A stretch of 64,000 nucleotides of DNA from Variovorax terrae (GTDB taxonomy: Bacteria > Pseudomonadota > Gammaproteobacteria > Burkholderiales > Burkholderiaceae_C): positions 3,194,398 through 3,258,397 of the forward strand of contig NZ_JALGBI010000001.1 in the NCBI RefSeq assembly GCF_022809125.1. Reading direction: 5' to 3'. This document shows positions 45,550-54,081 of this stretch, one piece after another. The position numbers and the translations under genes are program-made. The number at the start of each line of letters is the position of its first letter. Position 1 is the first letter of the stretch. The notes under the pieces are model-generated. The model had not been told where the DNA came from. It made no database searches and worked only from the letters and a program-made list of their open reading frames with translations.

Positions 45550-45811
45550 TATGGAGGGCAGGAATCGACTCGTAGCAATCGGGCGGCTAGCAGGGGTTGA
45601 TGACGGCTTCGCAGCGCAAGCGGACGTTCGGCCTTGAGCATTGAATGATCGATGAGGGCCACAAACGCGACGTTCGCGGTCCGTTCAGTTCAACTGCGAT
45701 TGGCTGCCAGCGACACCTCGCTCGCGGACCGACACGGACTCAGATCTAGTGCGCCGTCTTTCGCGTTTGCTACTCTAGGAACTATGAGGCATTAACGACA
45801 GGGAGGACAAC

Positions 45812-48484
45812 GTGTCCCTACTACAAGAAATTCAGAACGAATCCAACGGCGCGCTGTTTCGGCGTGCGGATCTGCACATCCACTCATTTGGCGAGGGTGG
45901 CTCATACGACGTGACGGACGCGTCGATGACCCCTGAGAGCATCGTCGATACGGCGATCACTGAGCGGCTCGACCTCATCGCGATCACCGATCACAACAAC
46001 ATCGCGAACGTCCGCCGGGCGCTGAAGTATGCGGACGGCAAAGGCCTGCTTGTTGTCCCTGGTGTGGAGCTTTCAACGCCGCAGGGGCATCTGCTGGTGT
46101 ACTTCGAGACGGCTGACCAGCTGCAGCGTTTTTTCGGCAAGCTGACCATTTCGGATGACCGGAAGGCCTGCCACAACACCATCCCTCAATGCCTCCGCTT
46201 CGCCGAAGAGTTCAACGGCTTCGGCATCTGCGCACACATCGAGCTGGACAGTGGCCTGGAGAAGGCGCACCCGAAATTTGACGCGTTCAAACAGGAGGTC
46301 TTCAACTGCTCCAACCTGTTAGGCCTTGAGATCACCAATGCCGCGAACGGCGCTTGGTTCGCTCACGACGACACTGATGTCAATCGCCGCAACTGTATTG
46401 TGACCCGATGTGCGACGCTTGGTCTTGAAAACGGCGTCGATCTTGCGAAGGTGATGTCCTCGGACGCACACACCCTCAACGCCTTGGGCCGCAACGCCAG
46501 CGGCAACAGAAAGCTGACCCGGCTCAAGATGGAGGCCTTGACGTTCGCGTCGCTGCGGATCGCGCTGAAGGATGCCGCGGCGCGCGTGCGCCTCGAGGAC
46601 CTTGTCCCCGCGTCGGTCCCGAGGTTCGTAGGGATCAAGCTGGAAGGCGGATTCCTCAAAAACCAAGTCGTCCACTTCAGTCCTAACCTGACCTGCATCA
46701 TCGGCGGGCGCGGTGCCGGAAAATCAACGCTGCTGGAGTCGCTCCGCGCGGCTTCGGGCAATGCCGCCGAAAGCACGATCATCGACTCGGAGGTGTGGCC
46801 GGACGCCATCTCGCTTGTCTACGAAGACGAAGTGGGGGAACGCCACACGCTGACTCGCAGCAAGCTCTGCGATGTAATGAACGCCGATCCGGAAGGGCCG
46901 ACGGCTGTTGCAATCGAAAGCTATGGGCAAGGCGAAACGGCTGACACGATCCAGCACTGCGACACCGACCCCTCGATCCTGCTGCGGTTCCTGGACGGCT
47001 TCATCGACTTTGGCGAACTGCGCAAGCAGGACGAAGCCTTGCGCGATGCGATTCTCGCAAATCAGACAGATATCGAGACGCTGCAGCAGAGCATCAACCA
47101 GATCGGGCCAACGGAGAAGGCCAAGGGAATCGCCGACACACAGGTCGCAGTACTGAAGAAGCAGAACGCGAGCCAAGTCGTCGAGCTGGAGGAAAAGCTG
47201 GCCAAGGAGCGGCGTTTTCGTGATGGTCTGAAGCGCAACCTTGGTGAGCTTCTCACGTCCATCACCAGCAGCCTGACGGGGGGCGAGCTGCGCAAGTTGA
47301 CTGCCGACGTTGATGGCAACGGCCTCGCGGTCGGCAAGGCGGAGTTTGAGGTCGTCAAGGGGCTCGTAGATAGTCTTGCGACAGAGATCGAGATGCTATC
47401 CGGTCAGCTCAAACAGAAGTTCATCGCCGCGAACGACAAGATCGCGGCGCAGCTTCAGGTCTGGATCGCGCGCGAGAAGGAGACGCAGGGCAAAATCGAG
47501 GAGATTCGGCGCGAACTGGAAAACCAGAACATCAAGCTCGACATGGCGTTTATCCGCAAGGTAACGAAGGACGCTGCCGATTTGCAGGCGCGGCTGACCG
47601 AGCTGAAGAAGAGCCAGCCGAAACAGCAGGAAGCATTCAAGGAGCGCAAGCGCCTGATTCAGGAACGGGCTGGTCTCCGCGTGAAGATTTTCAACGCCCG
47701 CCACGCATTTGCGACGACGATGAACGGCAACCTTGCCGCTGCCGTTGTGGACTATTGGGTCAAGTTTCAGTTCTACGAAGGCTTGCTGGCGCCCGAGATG
47801 GAAGAGCTGGTCAAGAGCACCATGAGCTGGCGTACCTCCCAGGTTCCACGGGCGGCGCTCATTGCCGCCACACTTTCACCAGCTCAACTCCTTGCTGCCG
47901 TGAATGCGAAAGATGCGTCGGCACTCGAACAGCTGAACGATGCCGACGGCAATCGTGTGTTCTCCAAGGCCGACGCCGCCGACATCATCGCCAAGCTTTC
48001 GGAGTGGCAGGCCAAGTGTGCGCTGGAACGCATCGCTTTCGAAGACAGGCCCGAGATCAAGGTGACGCAGGTTGTCGAGAATTCGGATGGCACCAAAGGC
48101 TATCGCGTCCGCGATTTCGCCAAGCTCTCGCTCGGCCAACAGCAGGCCATCCTTTTGACGGTGCTGCTGTTCTCGAAGAGCCGCGTGCCGCTGATCATCG
48201 ATCAACCAGAAGACAATCTCGATGGCGAGTTCATCTACAAGACTGTCGTTCGTTCGCTGCGCAGCATCAAGGAGCACCGGCAGGTCATTATCGTCACGCA
48301 CAACCCCAACATCGCCGTCCTGGGAGACGCCGAGCTGATCATCCCGCTGCGCGGTGCCAGCGAGGTATCCGTGATCAGGGACCGTGGGTCGATCGACACC
48401 ACCGATACCAAAGACATCGTCTGCACGATTCTTGAAGGCAGCCAGAAGGCCTTCAAGCGCCGGCAGGAGGTGTACGGCTACTGA
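45812..48484 (+). CDS. TrlF-family PHP-domain AAA-like ATPase
   Basis: An 890-residue protein starting at GTG behind GGGAGG. Residues 18-260 form a PHP phosphoesterase domain with its metal motifs (ADLHIHSFGEGG at 19-30, TDHNN at 59-63, SSDAH at 216-220). An SMC/ABC-type ATPase follows: Walker A GGRGAGKS (298-305), a long coiled-coil arm (about 430-640), signature LSLGQQQA (about 771) and Walker B LIIDQPEDNLDG (about 792). This fusion is the TrlF family. It heads a unit with a second ABC-like ATPase gene (55 bp away) and an HNH nuclease gene. Combined phosphoesterase and ATPase activities suggest an anti-phage effector or sensor; that role is inferred. Confidence 0.85.
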   Translation: MSLLQEIQNESNGALFRRADLHIHSFGEGGSYDVTDASMTPESIVDTAITERLDLIAITDHNNIANVRRALKYADGKGLLVVPGVELSTPQGHLLVYFETADQLQRFFGKLTISDDRKACHNTIPQCLRFAEEFNGFGICAHIELDSGLEKAHPKFDAFKQEVFNCSNLLGLEITNAANGAWFAHDDTDVNRRNCIVTRCATLGLENGVDLAKVMSSDAHTLNALGRNASGNRKLTRLKMEALTFASLRIALKDAAARVRLEDLVPASVPRFVGIKLEGGFLKNQVVHFSPNLTCIIGGRGAGKSTLLESLRAASGNAAESTIIDSEVWPDAISLVYEDEVGERHTLTRSKLCDVMNADPEGPTAVAIESYGQGETADTIQHCDTDPSILLRFLDGFIDFGELRKQDEALRDAILANQTDIETLQQSINQIGPTEKAKGIADTQVAVLKKQNASQVVELEEKLAKERRFRDGLKRNLGELLTSITSSLTGGELRKLTADVDGNGLAVGKAEFEVVKGLVDSLATEIEMLSGQLKQKFIAANDKIAAQLQVWIAREKETQGKIEEIRRELENQNIKLDMAFIRKVTKDAADLQARLTELKKSQPKQQEAFKERKRLIQERAGLRVKIFNARHAFATTMNGNLAAAVVDYWVKFQFYEGLLAPEMEELVKSTMSWRTSQVPRAALIAATLSPAQLLAAVNAKDASALEQLNDADGNRVFSKADAADIIAKLSEWQAKCALERIAFEDRPEIKVTQVVENSDGTKGYRVRDFAKLSLGQQQAILLTVLLFSKSRVPLIIDQPEDNLDGEFIYKTVVRSLRSIKEHRQVIIVTHNPNIAVLGDAELIIPLRGASEVSVIRDRGSIDTTDTKDIVCTILEGSQKAFKRRQEVYGY

Positions 48485-48538
48485 CCGTAGCAGTGATGTT
48501 GGTCGGAGCGCGTAGCTCGCGAACGAAGGAGAGCAACC

Positions 48539-50086
48539 ATTTTCTTCACCGTAATTGATGGCCGTGGCCGTGTGCCCGGCGGATCAAAGAACCAGGCATT
48601 TCTGTTCGTCGACAACTGGGACGATTGGGGCAAGTATCGGACGCAGTTTTCGCTTCATGTCGCCGACGAAACCGGAGAAGCTCATCACATCGGCTCGGTC
48701 AAGATCGGCCAAAAGGGCCTCCAGCCCTCAGGCAGAGTCTCGAAAGGTCATCGAGCACCGGCGTTGGATGAAACGTTCGACGCTCTGGATGAAAGCTACT
48801 TTTCGCTCGGCCAGAGTGAGAGCTACTACGAGTCGCTGAACGAGCTTAGCGACGCGCTTCGAGCGCGCGTTCTAAAGGGCCTGCGCGACTGTGCTGCCGA
48901 CCTGGGCATTTTCGAGACCTACCGCGCTGAAGAGGTGATGCGAGAGTCGCTCCTTCGCGACGTTGTCGAATCGACCGTCGCAGGACGGCTGAATCGCCTG
49001 TCCCGCGGCGATGCAAAGCTCACAAGGTTTTCGTTCGCGTACAGCTTTCCGGCACGGGGGCGAAAGCCCCCGGTATCGATGACCTTCGATGTCATTCCGG
49101 AGTCTCAACCCCCGACGAACGTGCATGTTCTGATCGGCCGCAACGGCGTGGGTAAAACGCGGTGCATGCGGTTGTTGGCCCTTGCCCTGCTTGGCCGCGA
49201 GACCGACGACAGGCATTCCGCTGGCACGATCGAAATGCAGGCCGAAGATACAGGCGGTGCCGTTGCCTTCTCTGGCCTCGTCCTCGTCTCGTTCAGCGCT
49301 TTCGACGAGTTTGAGCTGGAGCCCGCAGAGGCGGACGCCATGCGTTGCCACCAGGTCGGTCTCAGGCATCCGGAGTCATCCAAGCGCGGCTCAACAGCGA
49401 AGAGCTTTGACGATCTGGGGAGTGATTTCGCAAACAGCCTGACACGGTGCCAGTCGGGCGTGCTAGCGGAACGCTGGCGCACGGCTGTCCGGAGCCTTGA
49501 AGAAGACGATCTCTTTGCAGAGGCAGATGTCACGTCGCTGCTGGACGAAAAGAGCGCCGTGAGTCTCAAGACGCGTGCGCGACGCCTCTTCAAGAAGCTG
49601 AGTTCGGGGCATGCCATCGTTCTGCTGACCGTGACTCGCCTCGTCGAACTGGTCGATGAGCGAACGCTAGTACTGCTCGACGAACCGGAAGGGCATCTTC
49701 ATCCGCCGCTCCTCGCTTCCTTTGTGCGCTGCCTGTCCGACCTGCTAGTGCGACGGAACGGGGTCGCCATTGTGGCTACGCACTCGCCGGTTGTTCTTCA
49801 GGAGGTGCCTCAATCCTGCGCCTGGAAGCTGCGACGAAGCGGGCATGCCGCGATCGTTGCACGTCCGACTGTGAAGACTTTCGGGGAGAACATCGGCGTC
49901 CTGACACGCGATGTCTTTGGTCTGCAGGTCACGCAGTCGGGGTTTCATAAGCTCCTGCGAGATGCCGTCGCTGACGGCTCGTCCTATCGAATGGTCTTGA
50001 ACAAGTTCGACGGAGAGCTGGGCGACGAAGCGAAGGCCATCGTTCAGGGGCTCATCGCAGAACGTGACGAGGATGCTGATGCGTAG
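48539..50086 (+). CDS. PtuA-like ABC-type ATPase (Septu-like)
   Basis: An ABC/OLD-like ATPase of about 515 residues. Walker A is GRNGVGKT (near residue 200), Walker B is TLVLLDEPEGHLHPP (about 375-390), and the H-loop is VAIVATHSPVVLQEV. The conserved N-terminus FTVIDGRGRVPGGSKNQAFL extends upstream of the first GTG (48572): reading back in frame gives IFFTVIDGRGR beginning at ATT 48539, eight bases after AAGGAG. I therefore place the start at this rare ATT codon; the GTG would remove conserved sequence and has no ribosome site. It pairs with the overlapping HNH gene downstream, as in Septu (PtuA-PtuB). Confidence 0.8.
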   Translation: MFFTVIDGRGRVPGGSKNQAFLFVDNWDDWGKYRTQFSLHVADETGEAHHIGSVKIGQKGLQPSGRVSKGHRAPALDETFDALDESYFSLGQSESYYESLNELSDALRARVLKGLRDCAADLGIFETYRAEEVMRESLLRDVVESTVAGRLNRLSRGDAKLTRFSFAYSFPARGRKPPVSMTFDVIPESQPPTNVHVLIGRNGVGKTRCMRLLALALLGRETDDRHSAGTIEMQAEDTGGAVAFSGLVLVSFSAFDEFELEPAEADAMRCHQVGLRHPESSKRGSTAKSFDDLGSDFANSLTRCQSGVLAERWRTAVRSLEEDDLFAEADVTSLLDEKSAVSLKTRARRLFKKLSSGHAIVLLTVTRLVELVDERTLVLLDEPEGHLHPPLLASFVRCLSDLLVRRNGVAIVATHSPVVLQEVPQSCAWKLRRSGHAAIVARPTVKTFGENIGVLTRDVFGLQVTQSGFHKLLRDAVADGSSYRMVLNKFDGELGDEAKAIVQGLIAERDEDADA

Positions 50087-50924
50087 CCTGCCAAAGCCTG
50101 ACGTGACCGGTGCGGAGGTGCTGCGGCTCTGTGCTGCCAGCATCAGAGATTCCGATCTGAAGGAACGCCTGATGCAGGCCGAAGCCGTCGTTGAAGCCGC
50201 CGAAGAGCTATACCGGGAACACGGGGAAGGCGGCGAACTGCATGCCATCAGGGAAGCAAGAACCGTTGGGGGCTTCGTCACCCGCAAGGAAATGGAGCGA
50301 GTCTACAACGGCACGTTCGTGAAGAGCAGCAGGACGCGCGGCACATATGCGAAGCTCAAGAGGGCCTGCGTCAACGACATATGCCCGCTATGCGGTCAGG
50401 GAACGGTTCACCAGCTTGACCACTATCTTCCAATCACCATCTTTCCGGTCTATGGCGTAACGGCCATTAATTTGGTCCCGGCCTGCAGCGACTGCAACAA
50501 GTACAAGCTCATCCATGTCCCTGCGAGTGCAGGCGAGCAGACCATCCATCCCTACTTCGATAAGGTCGACGACGAGCAATGGCTGTTCGGCGAAGTCGTG
50601 GAAAGCACGCCGGCCGCCGTGAGGTTCGCGGTGAACCCGCCCGATCACTGGGATGCAGTTCAGGTCGAGCGTCTAAAGACCCATTTCCGTATCTACAGGC
50701 TCGGCACGCTGTATGCGACGCATGCTGCGGTTGAGATCAGCAACATGAGGCACGCCCTAAAGAAGATGGCCGCCACACCAGGTTTTGCCGAGCGGATCAG
50801 GCAGCACCTGCGCGAACGGGCCGAGAGCTGCGCCGAAGTCTACGAGAATTCCTGGCAGCGGGCGACGTTTGACGCGTTGGCCGATTCTGATTGGTTTTGT
50901 TCCGGCGGCTTCGAGACCGTATAG
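50079..50924 (+). CDS. PtuB-like HNH endonuclease
   Basis: A 281-residue protein with a zinc-stabilised HNH domain: CPLCG at about residues 102-106, QLDHYLPI at about 111-118 (the DH pair), and CSDCNK near 134-139. The C-terminal part (about 170-281) is helical. The start at 50079 overlaps the ATPase gene by 8 bp and has GAGG six bases upstream; earlier GTG and ATG codons in frame are possible. An ATPase followed by an HNH nuclease is the layout of Septu defence, in which the nuclease degrades nucleic acid once released or activated. Confidence 0.85.
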   Translation: MRSLPKPDVTGAEVLRLCAASIRDSDLKERLMQAEAVVEAAEELYREHGEGGELHAIREARTVGGFVTRKEMERVYNGTFVKSSRTRGTYAKLKRACVNDICPLCGQGTVHQLDHYLPITIFPVYGVTAINLVPACSDCNKYKLIHVPASAGEQTIHPYFDKVDDEQWLFGEVVESTPAAVRFAVNPPDHWDAVQVERLKTHFRIYRLGTLYATHAAVEISNMRHALKKMAATPGFAERIRQHLRERAESCAEVYENSWQRATFDALADSDWFCSGGFETV

Positions 50925-51479
50925 GCTTCCCCGTCCGTCAACAAGGCATCGAGTCAGCTGGATCTGAGTGCTCCATGCCTTTTTGCGCGCAACAGGTTCG
51001 CTTACTTGCCACCGCGCCCATCCAGCAGATCGCATAAGTGCTGCAGACTGCATTCGAGTGACGGCATTCGGCGAACGCTGCCATTCGACGGTTCGAACCT
51101 GAGCGACCGCAACCAGCCTGAAGCCGCCCTCGCATCGGCGAGGGCAGCTCCGCAGCGATTGCTGCCGATTGCGGACGAGGCTTCAATAGCAACTGCGGGG
51201 CCAGAAGCGGACGCATATTTCAGAACCGAAGATGACCACTTTAGGCTGCCTGAAGCTCTCCCTGCCCGACTGCGGCCCTCAGTGAGTCCAGGCCGAAAGA
51301 GGCGTTCAAGCTTGTGATAGGTTCGGTGCCGGTCCGAATCCTGCCTGCTGAGGCGGCCATGGTCGCAGCCAATTTGTTAAAGGCTCTACTCGCGCAAAGC
51401 CTTTCTGCACAATGATCGAGGACTCGAGCCATTGAGATCAATCGGCAACAATGTCCCGACTATCAGACGAGGAGCATTG
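50925..51479. other. Intergenic stretch containing the left copy of a 44-bp repeat
   Basis: No gene supported in 555 bp. It contains the direct repeat described separately. Its last 100 bases should hold the promoter of the KAP NTPase gene. Confidence 0.4.
51114..51157. repeat. 44-bp direct repeat, left copy, with hairpin
   Basis: Nearly identical (42 of 44 bases) to 58109-58152 in the same orientation. It contains a perfect 8-bp stem, GCCCTCGC and GCGAGGGC, with loop ATCG at 51126-51145. The copies bracket the KAP NTPase and the unknown two-gene unit. Confidence 0.85.
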
Positions 51480-53666
51480 ATGGGTAAGAAGACTTCACAG
51501 AGTGAGCACGCAATCACGCATCGCGCTTCAGATATCGACTATGACATTCCGCTGAAAGTCGACTCTGCCCTCCAGCGGGACAAGTTGTCGCGCAAAGGAT
51601 ATGCAGAGATTGCCGCGGCGGCCTTGCGCAAGGTGCCTTCGTCTGCGGGTCTGGTTGTCTCCATTGAAGGAGCATGGGGGAGTGGAAAAACATCCGCGCT
51701 GGCAATGATCGAGGCACTGCTGCTAGAGGACGAAGAATTAGCTTCACCGCTGATCGTCCACTTCAATCCGTGGCTTGTCGGCGACAAGGATGCGTTGCTA
51801 CGCCATTTCCTCTCCAGAATCGCCAGTGCCGTCAAATTGAATGATCACAGCCGTGATGGCAAGAAGGTCGCGAAGGAGATCAAGGCCTACGCCAAAGTTT
51901 TCGACTTGGTCAAACTGATCCCGGGCGCGGAACCTTGGGCTTCCATGATCAAGTCTGTCGTCGAGGCTGCTGGCGAGGCAACTGGTGCTGTCTCCGAGTA
52001 CAAAACCCCAGATATCGAGGCTTACAAGCTGAGGGTGGAGGAAGCGCTTCGGAATTTCGGTCGCCCGATCATCGTCTTCATTGATGACATAGACCGGCTG
52101 TTCCCGCTGGAAGTGTTCGAGATGGTTCGAATCATCAAGGCTGTGGGCGGATTGCCTCGTCTAGGCTATGTTGTGGCATGGGATTCGGTGTATGTTAGCG
52201 GCGCCCTTGAGAAGCTGGGCGTTCCTCAGGCCGCGAGCTATCTGGACAAGATCGTTCAAGTGAGGATGCCGCTTCCGAGTCTTTCATTGGTCGCGCGAAG
52301 AAAGCTGATCGAGGACGCTTTAGACGGACTCGATCCGGAAGCACTGCGCCAGCGCTTTCGCAATCAAGACGATCGCCTGGGATCCCTGTACCACTCGGGC
52401 TTGCGTGATCTCCTGGAGCAGCCACGGGACGTTGCCCGTGTTTTCAACGCAGTTCGAATGATGGAGCCGTTGCTGCGAGACGAGATCGTCTTTGCCGACA
52501 TTCTTGGACTGGCGGCTCTATCTGTGAAAACCCCGGCCGTGTTCGACCTGCTCCGGAAGAAGCCTCGTCTTTTCGTGGGCCCGTTGCCTGATGACGTCAC
52601 TATCTTGAAGAAGCCAGAAGAGGTGATCAAAGAGGGGGCGGAAGAGAGACAAATGGCCTTTGAAAGCTCAAGGGCAGCGAGCGCCGCAAAAAGGGTTGTG
52701 CATTTTCTCTTCCCCCGAGTAGCCAATGCCGATGGCAGCTTCTCGCTCGGGAAGGGCACTTATGTCGAGGGCAACATTTCTCATCCCGCAAAGTTGGCCA
52801 TCGCGCTGCAGCTTAGCGTGACGGATGGAGATGTCAGCATCAAAGCTGCCCGTCAGTATCTTCAAGACACCAATCAGCGGGAGTCCGTGGCGGCCGGTCT
52901 CACAAGCGAGAACTGTAATGAATTTATCGATCTACTTGGAGAGGTCGGTGAATCGCTGAGGGGAGAAGGGATCGCTGATCTCGATGAACTATGTGTGTCA
53001 ATTGCTCGATTGGTGGAGAAGCCGTTGTTCGTATCGCGCGCCATGTCCAATAGGCGTGTACTTCGACTTCGGATTGAAGACATGGCGTTGCGTGCAGTGA
53101 GTCTTCTGGCCAGGGCGACGGACAAGGAGCGTATTCCGGCAATCTCGAAATTGATAGCCATCGACTCTGTAGCGCTTTCGTGCGCTGCAGAAGTCGTGAC
53201 CCGGAGCTATGTCCCTGACCGAGATCGATACTCCGATGGCATTGGGCTTCTAGCGAAAGACAAAGGAAAAATCCTTCGGACCTTTTCTGAGAACGTCATG
53301 GAAGCGGCAAGACTTGAGAACCTGTTGAAGATGAATCACGCAGGATTCATCTTGTGGACGATGGCGAGGGTAGCCCCCCAAGAGTGTCCGGCGCTCTTCA
53401 GTGTTCTCAAAGCATCGGACCCCACCTTGGACCAGTTTGCCCTGTACTACCTTGGAGGAAGCTGGGACTCGACGAAGGGGAACTCATACAGCCTGCCGCG
53501 GGACGCATCTCTGCATGAGGTGTATTGCCCTCTCGTTGACTTCAAGTCTCATGCGACAGCGCGGCTTCAAGATGAATTTCTCCAGTATCCCGAGCGTGCC
53601 GCTTGGCGTTCTGTTGTTGAGGGCAGCCGCTTATATGGCATTGACGGCACCGAAGCCAGACATTGA
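51480..53666 (+). CDS. KAP family P-loop NTPase
   Basis: A 728-residue protein of the KAP NTPase family. Walker A is GAWGSGKTS (64-72), the LIVHFNPWLVGDKDALLRHF segment (91-110) is the family hallmark, and Walker B is IIVFIDDIDRLFP (197-209). Residues 145-170 (AEPWASMIKSVVEAAGEATGAV) occupy the position where some KAP proteins have membrane helices, but here the stretch is only weakly hydrophobic. The C-terminal 350 residues are helical without known motif. ATG at 51480 has GAGGAGC upstream; a longer frame has no ribosome site. KAP NTPases include phage-exclusion PifA and QatA; no Qat partners are seen, so it may be a single-gene defence ATPase. Confidence 0.85.
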   Translation: MGKKTSQSEHAITHRASDIDYDIPLKVDSALQRDKLSRKGYAEIAAAALRKVPSSAGLVVSIEGAWGSGKTSALAMIEALLLEDEELASPLIVHFNPWLVGDKDALLRHFLSRIASAVKLNDHSRDGKKVAKEIKAYAKVFDLVKLIPGAEPWASMIKSVVEAAGEATGAVSEYKTPDIEAYKLRVEEALRNFGRPIIVFIDDIDRLFPLEVFEMVRIIKAVGGLPRLGYVVAWDSVYVSGALEKLGVPQAASYLDKIVQVRMPLPSLSLVARRKLIEDALDGLDPEALRQRFRNQDDRLGSLYHSGLRDLLEQPRDVARVFNAVRMMEPLLRDEIVFADILGLAALSVKTPAVFDLLRKKPRLFVGPLPDDVTILKKPEEVIKEGAEERQMAFESSRAASAAKRVVHFLFPRVANADGSFSLGKGTYVEGNISHPAKLAIALQLSVTDGDVSIKAARQYLQDTNQRESVAAGLTSENCNEFIDLLGEVGESLRGEGIADLDELCVSIARLVEKPLFVSRAMSNRRVLRLRIEDMALRAVSLLARATDKERIPAISKLIAIDSVALSCAAEVVTRSYVPDRDRYSDGIGLLAKDKGKILRTFSENVMEAARLENLLKMNHAGFILWTMARVAPQECPALFSVLKASDPTLDQFALYYLGGSWDSTKGNSYSLPRDASLHEVYCPLVDFKSHATARLQDEFLQYPERAAWRSVVEGSRLYGIDGTEARH

Positions 53667-54081
53667 GGCTGGCCCCTGGATTGCGCTGGCTTCAAACGTG
53701 GCCGCTTCGGGCGCAAAGTCGCCGTCTGAGTTTTCCACTGAACGTCGACGACCAGTCTGGAGCGGCTATGCCCATGAGAGAAAGTGCGGTCGTGGTGGTC
53801 CGCCGAACCGACAGCCTCAAATGACCGGAAATTCAAGCCTGCGGCCGTTCGAAGCACATCCCTAACGTCAATACCTGGGCGGGCAAATGCCCATCGCCTT
53901 CTTATCGAAGAGCCGAAACCAATCTTGTCATCAGCAGGAGTCACCGCAACTCGCCACAAGTAGAGACAACAGCACTGACGATCCCATTCCATAGCCAATT
54001 CGGCTCAAGGACAATCAATCCCGGCAGGGTGACGCATCAGCTTTGAAGTGCAGCGCGCGGCGCGCTACGATTCTCGTCGCC
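53667..54081. other. Intergenic stretch without supported gene
   Basis: Four hundred and fifteen bases without a supported gene. It contains decayed-looking sequence; no terminator with a T-tract was seen. Confidence 0.35.

Noticed and set aside
47755..48435. Plus-strand frame of 226 codons inside the TrlF gene
   Set aside because: It is a shifted-frame shadow of the ATPase C-terminal region with Arg/Ala/His-rich composition.
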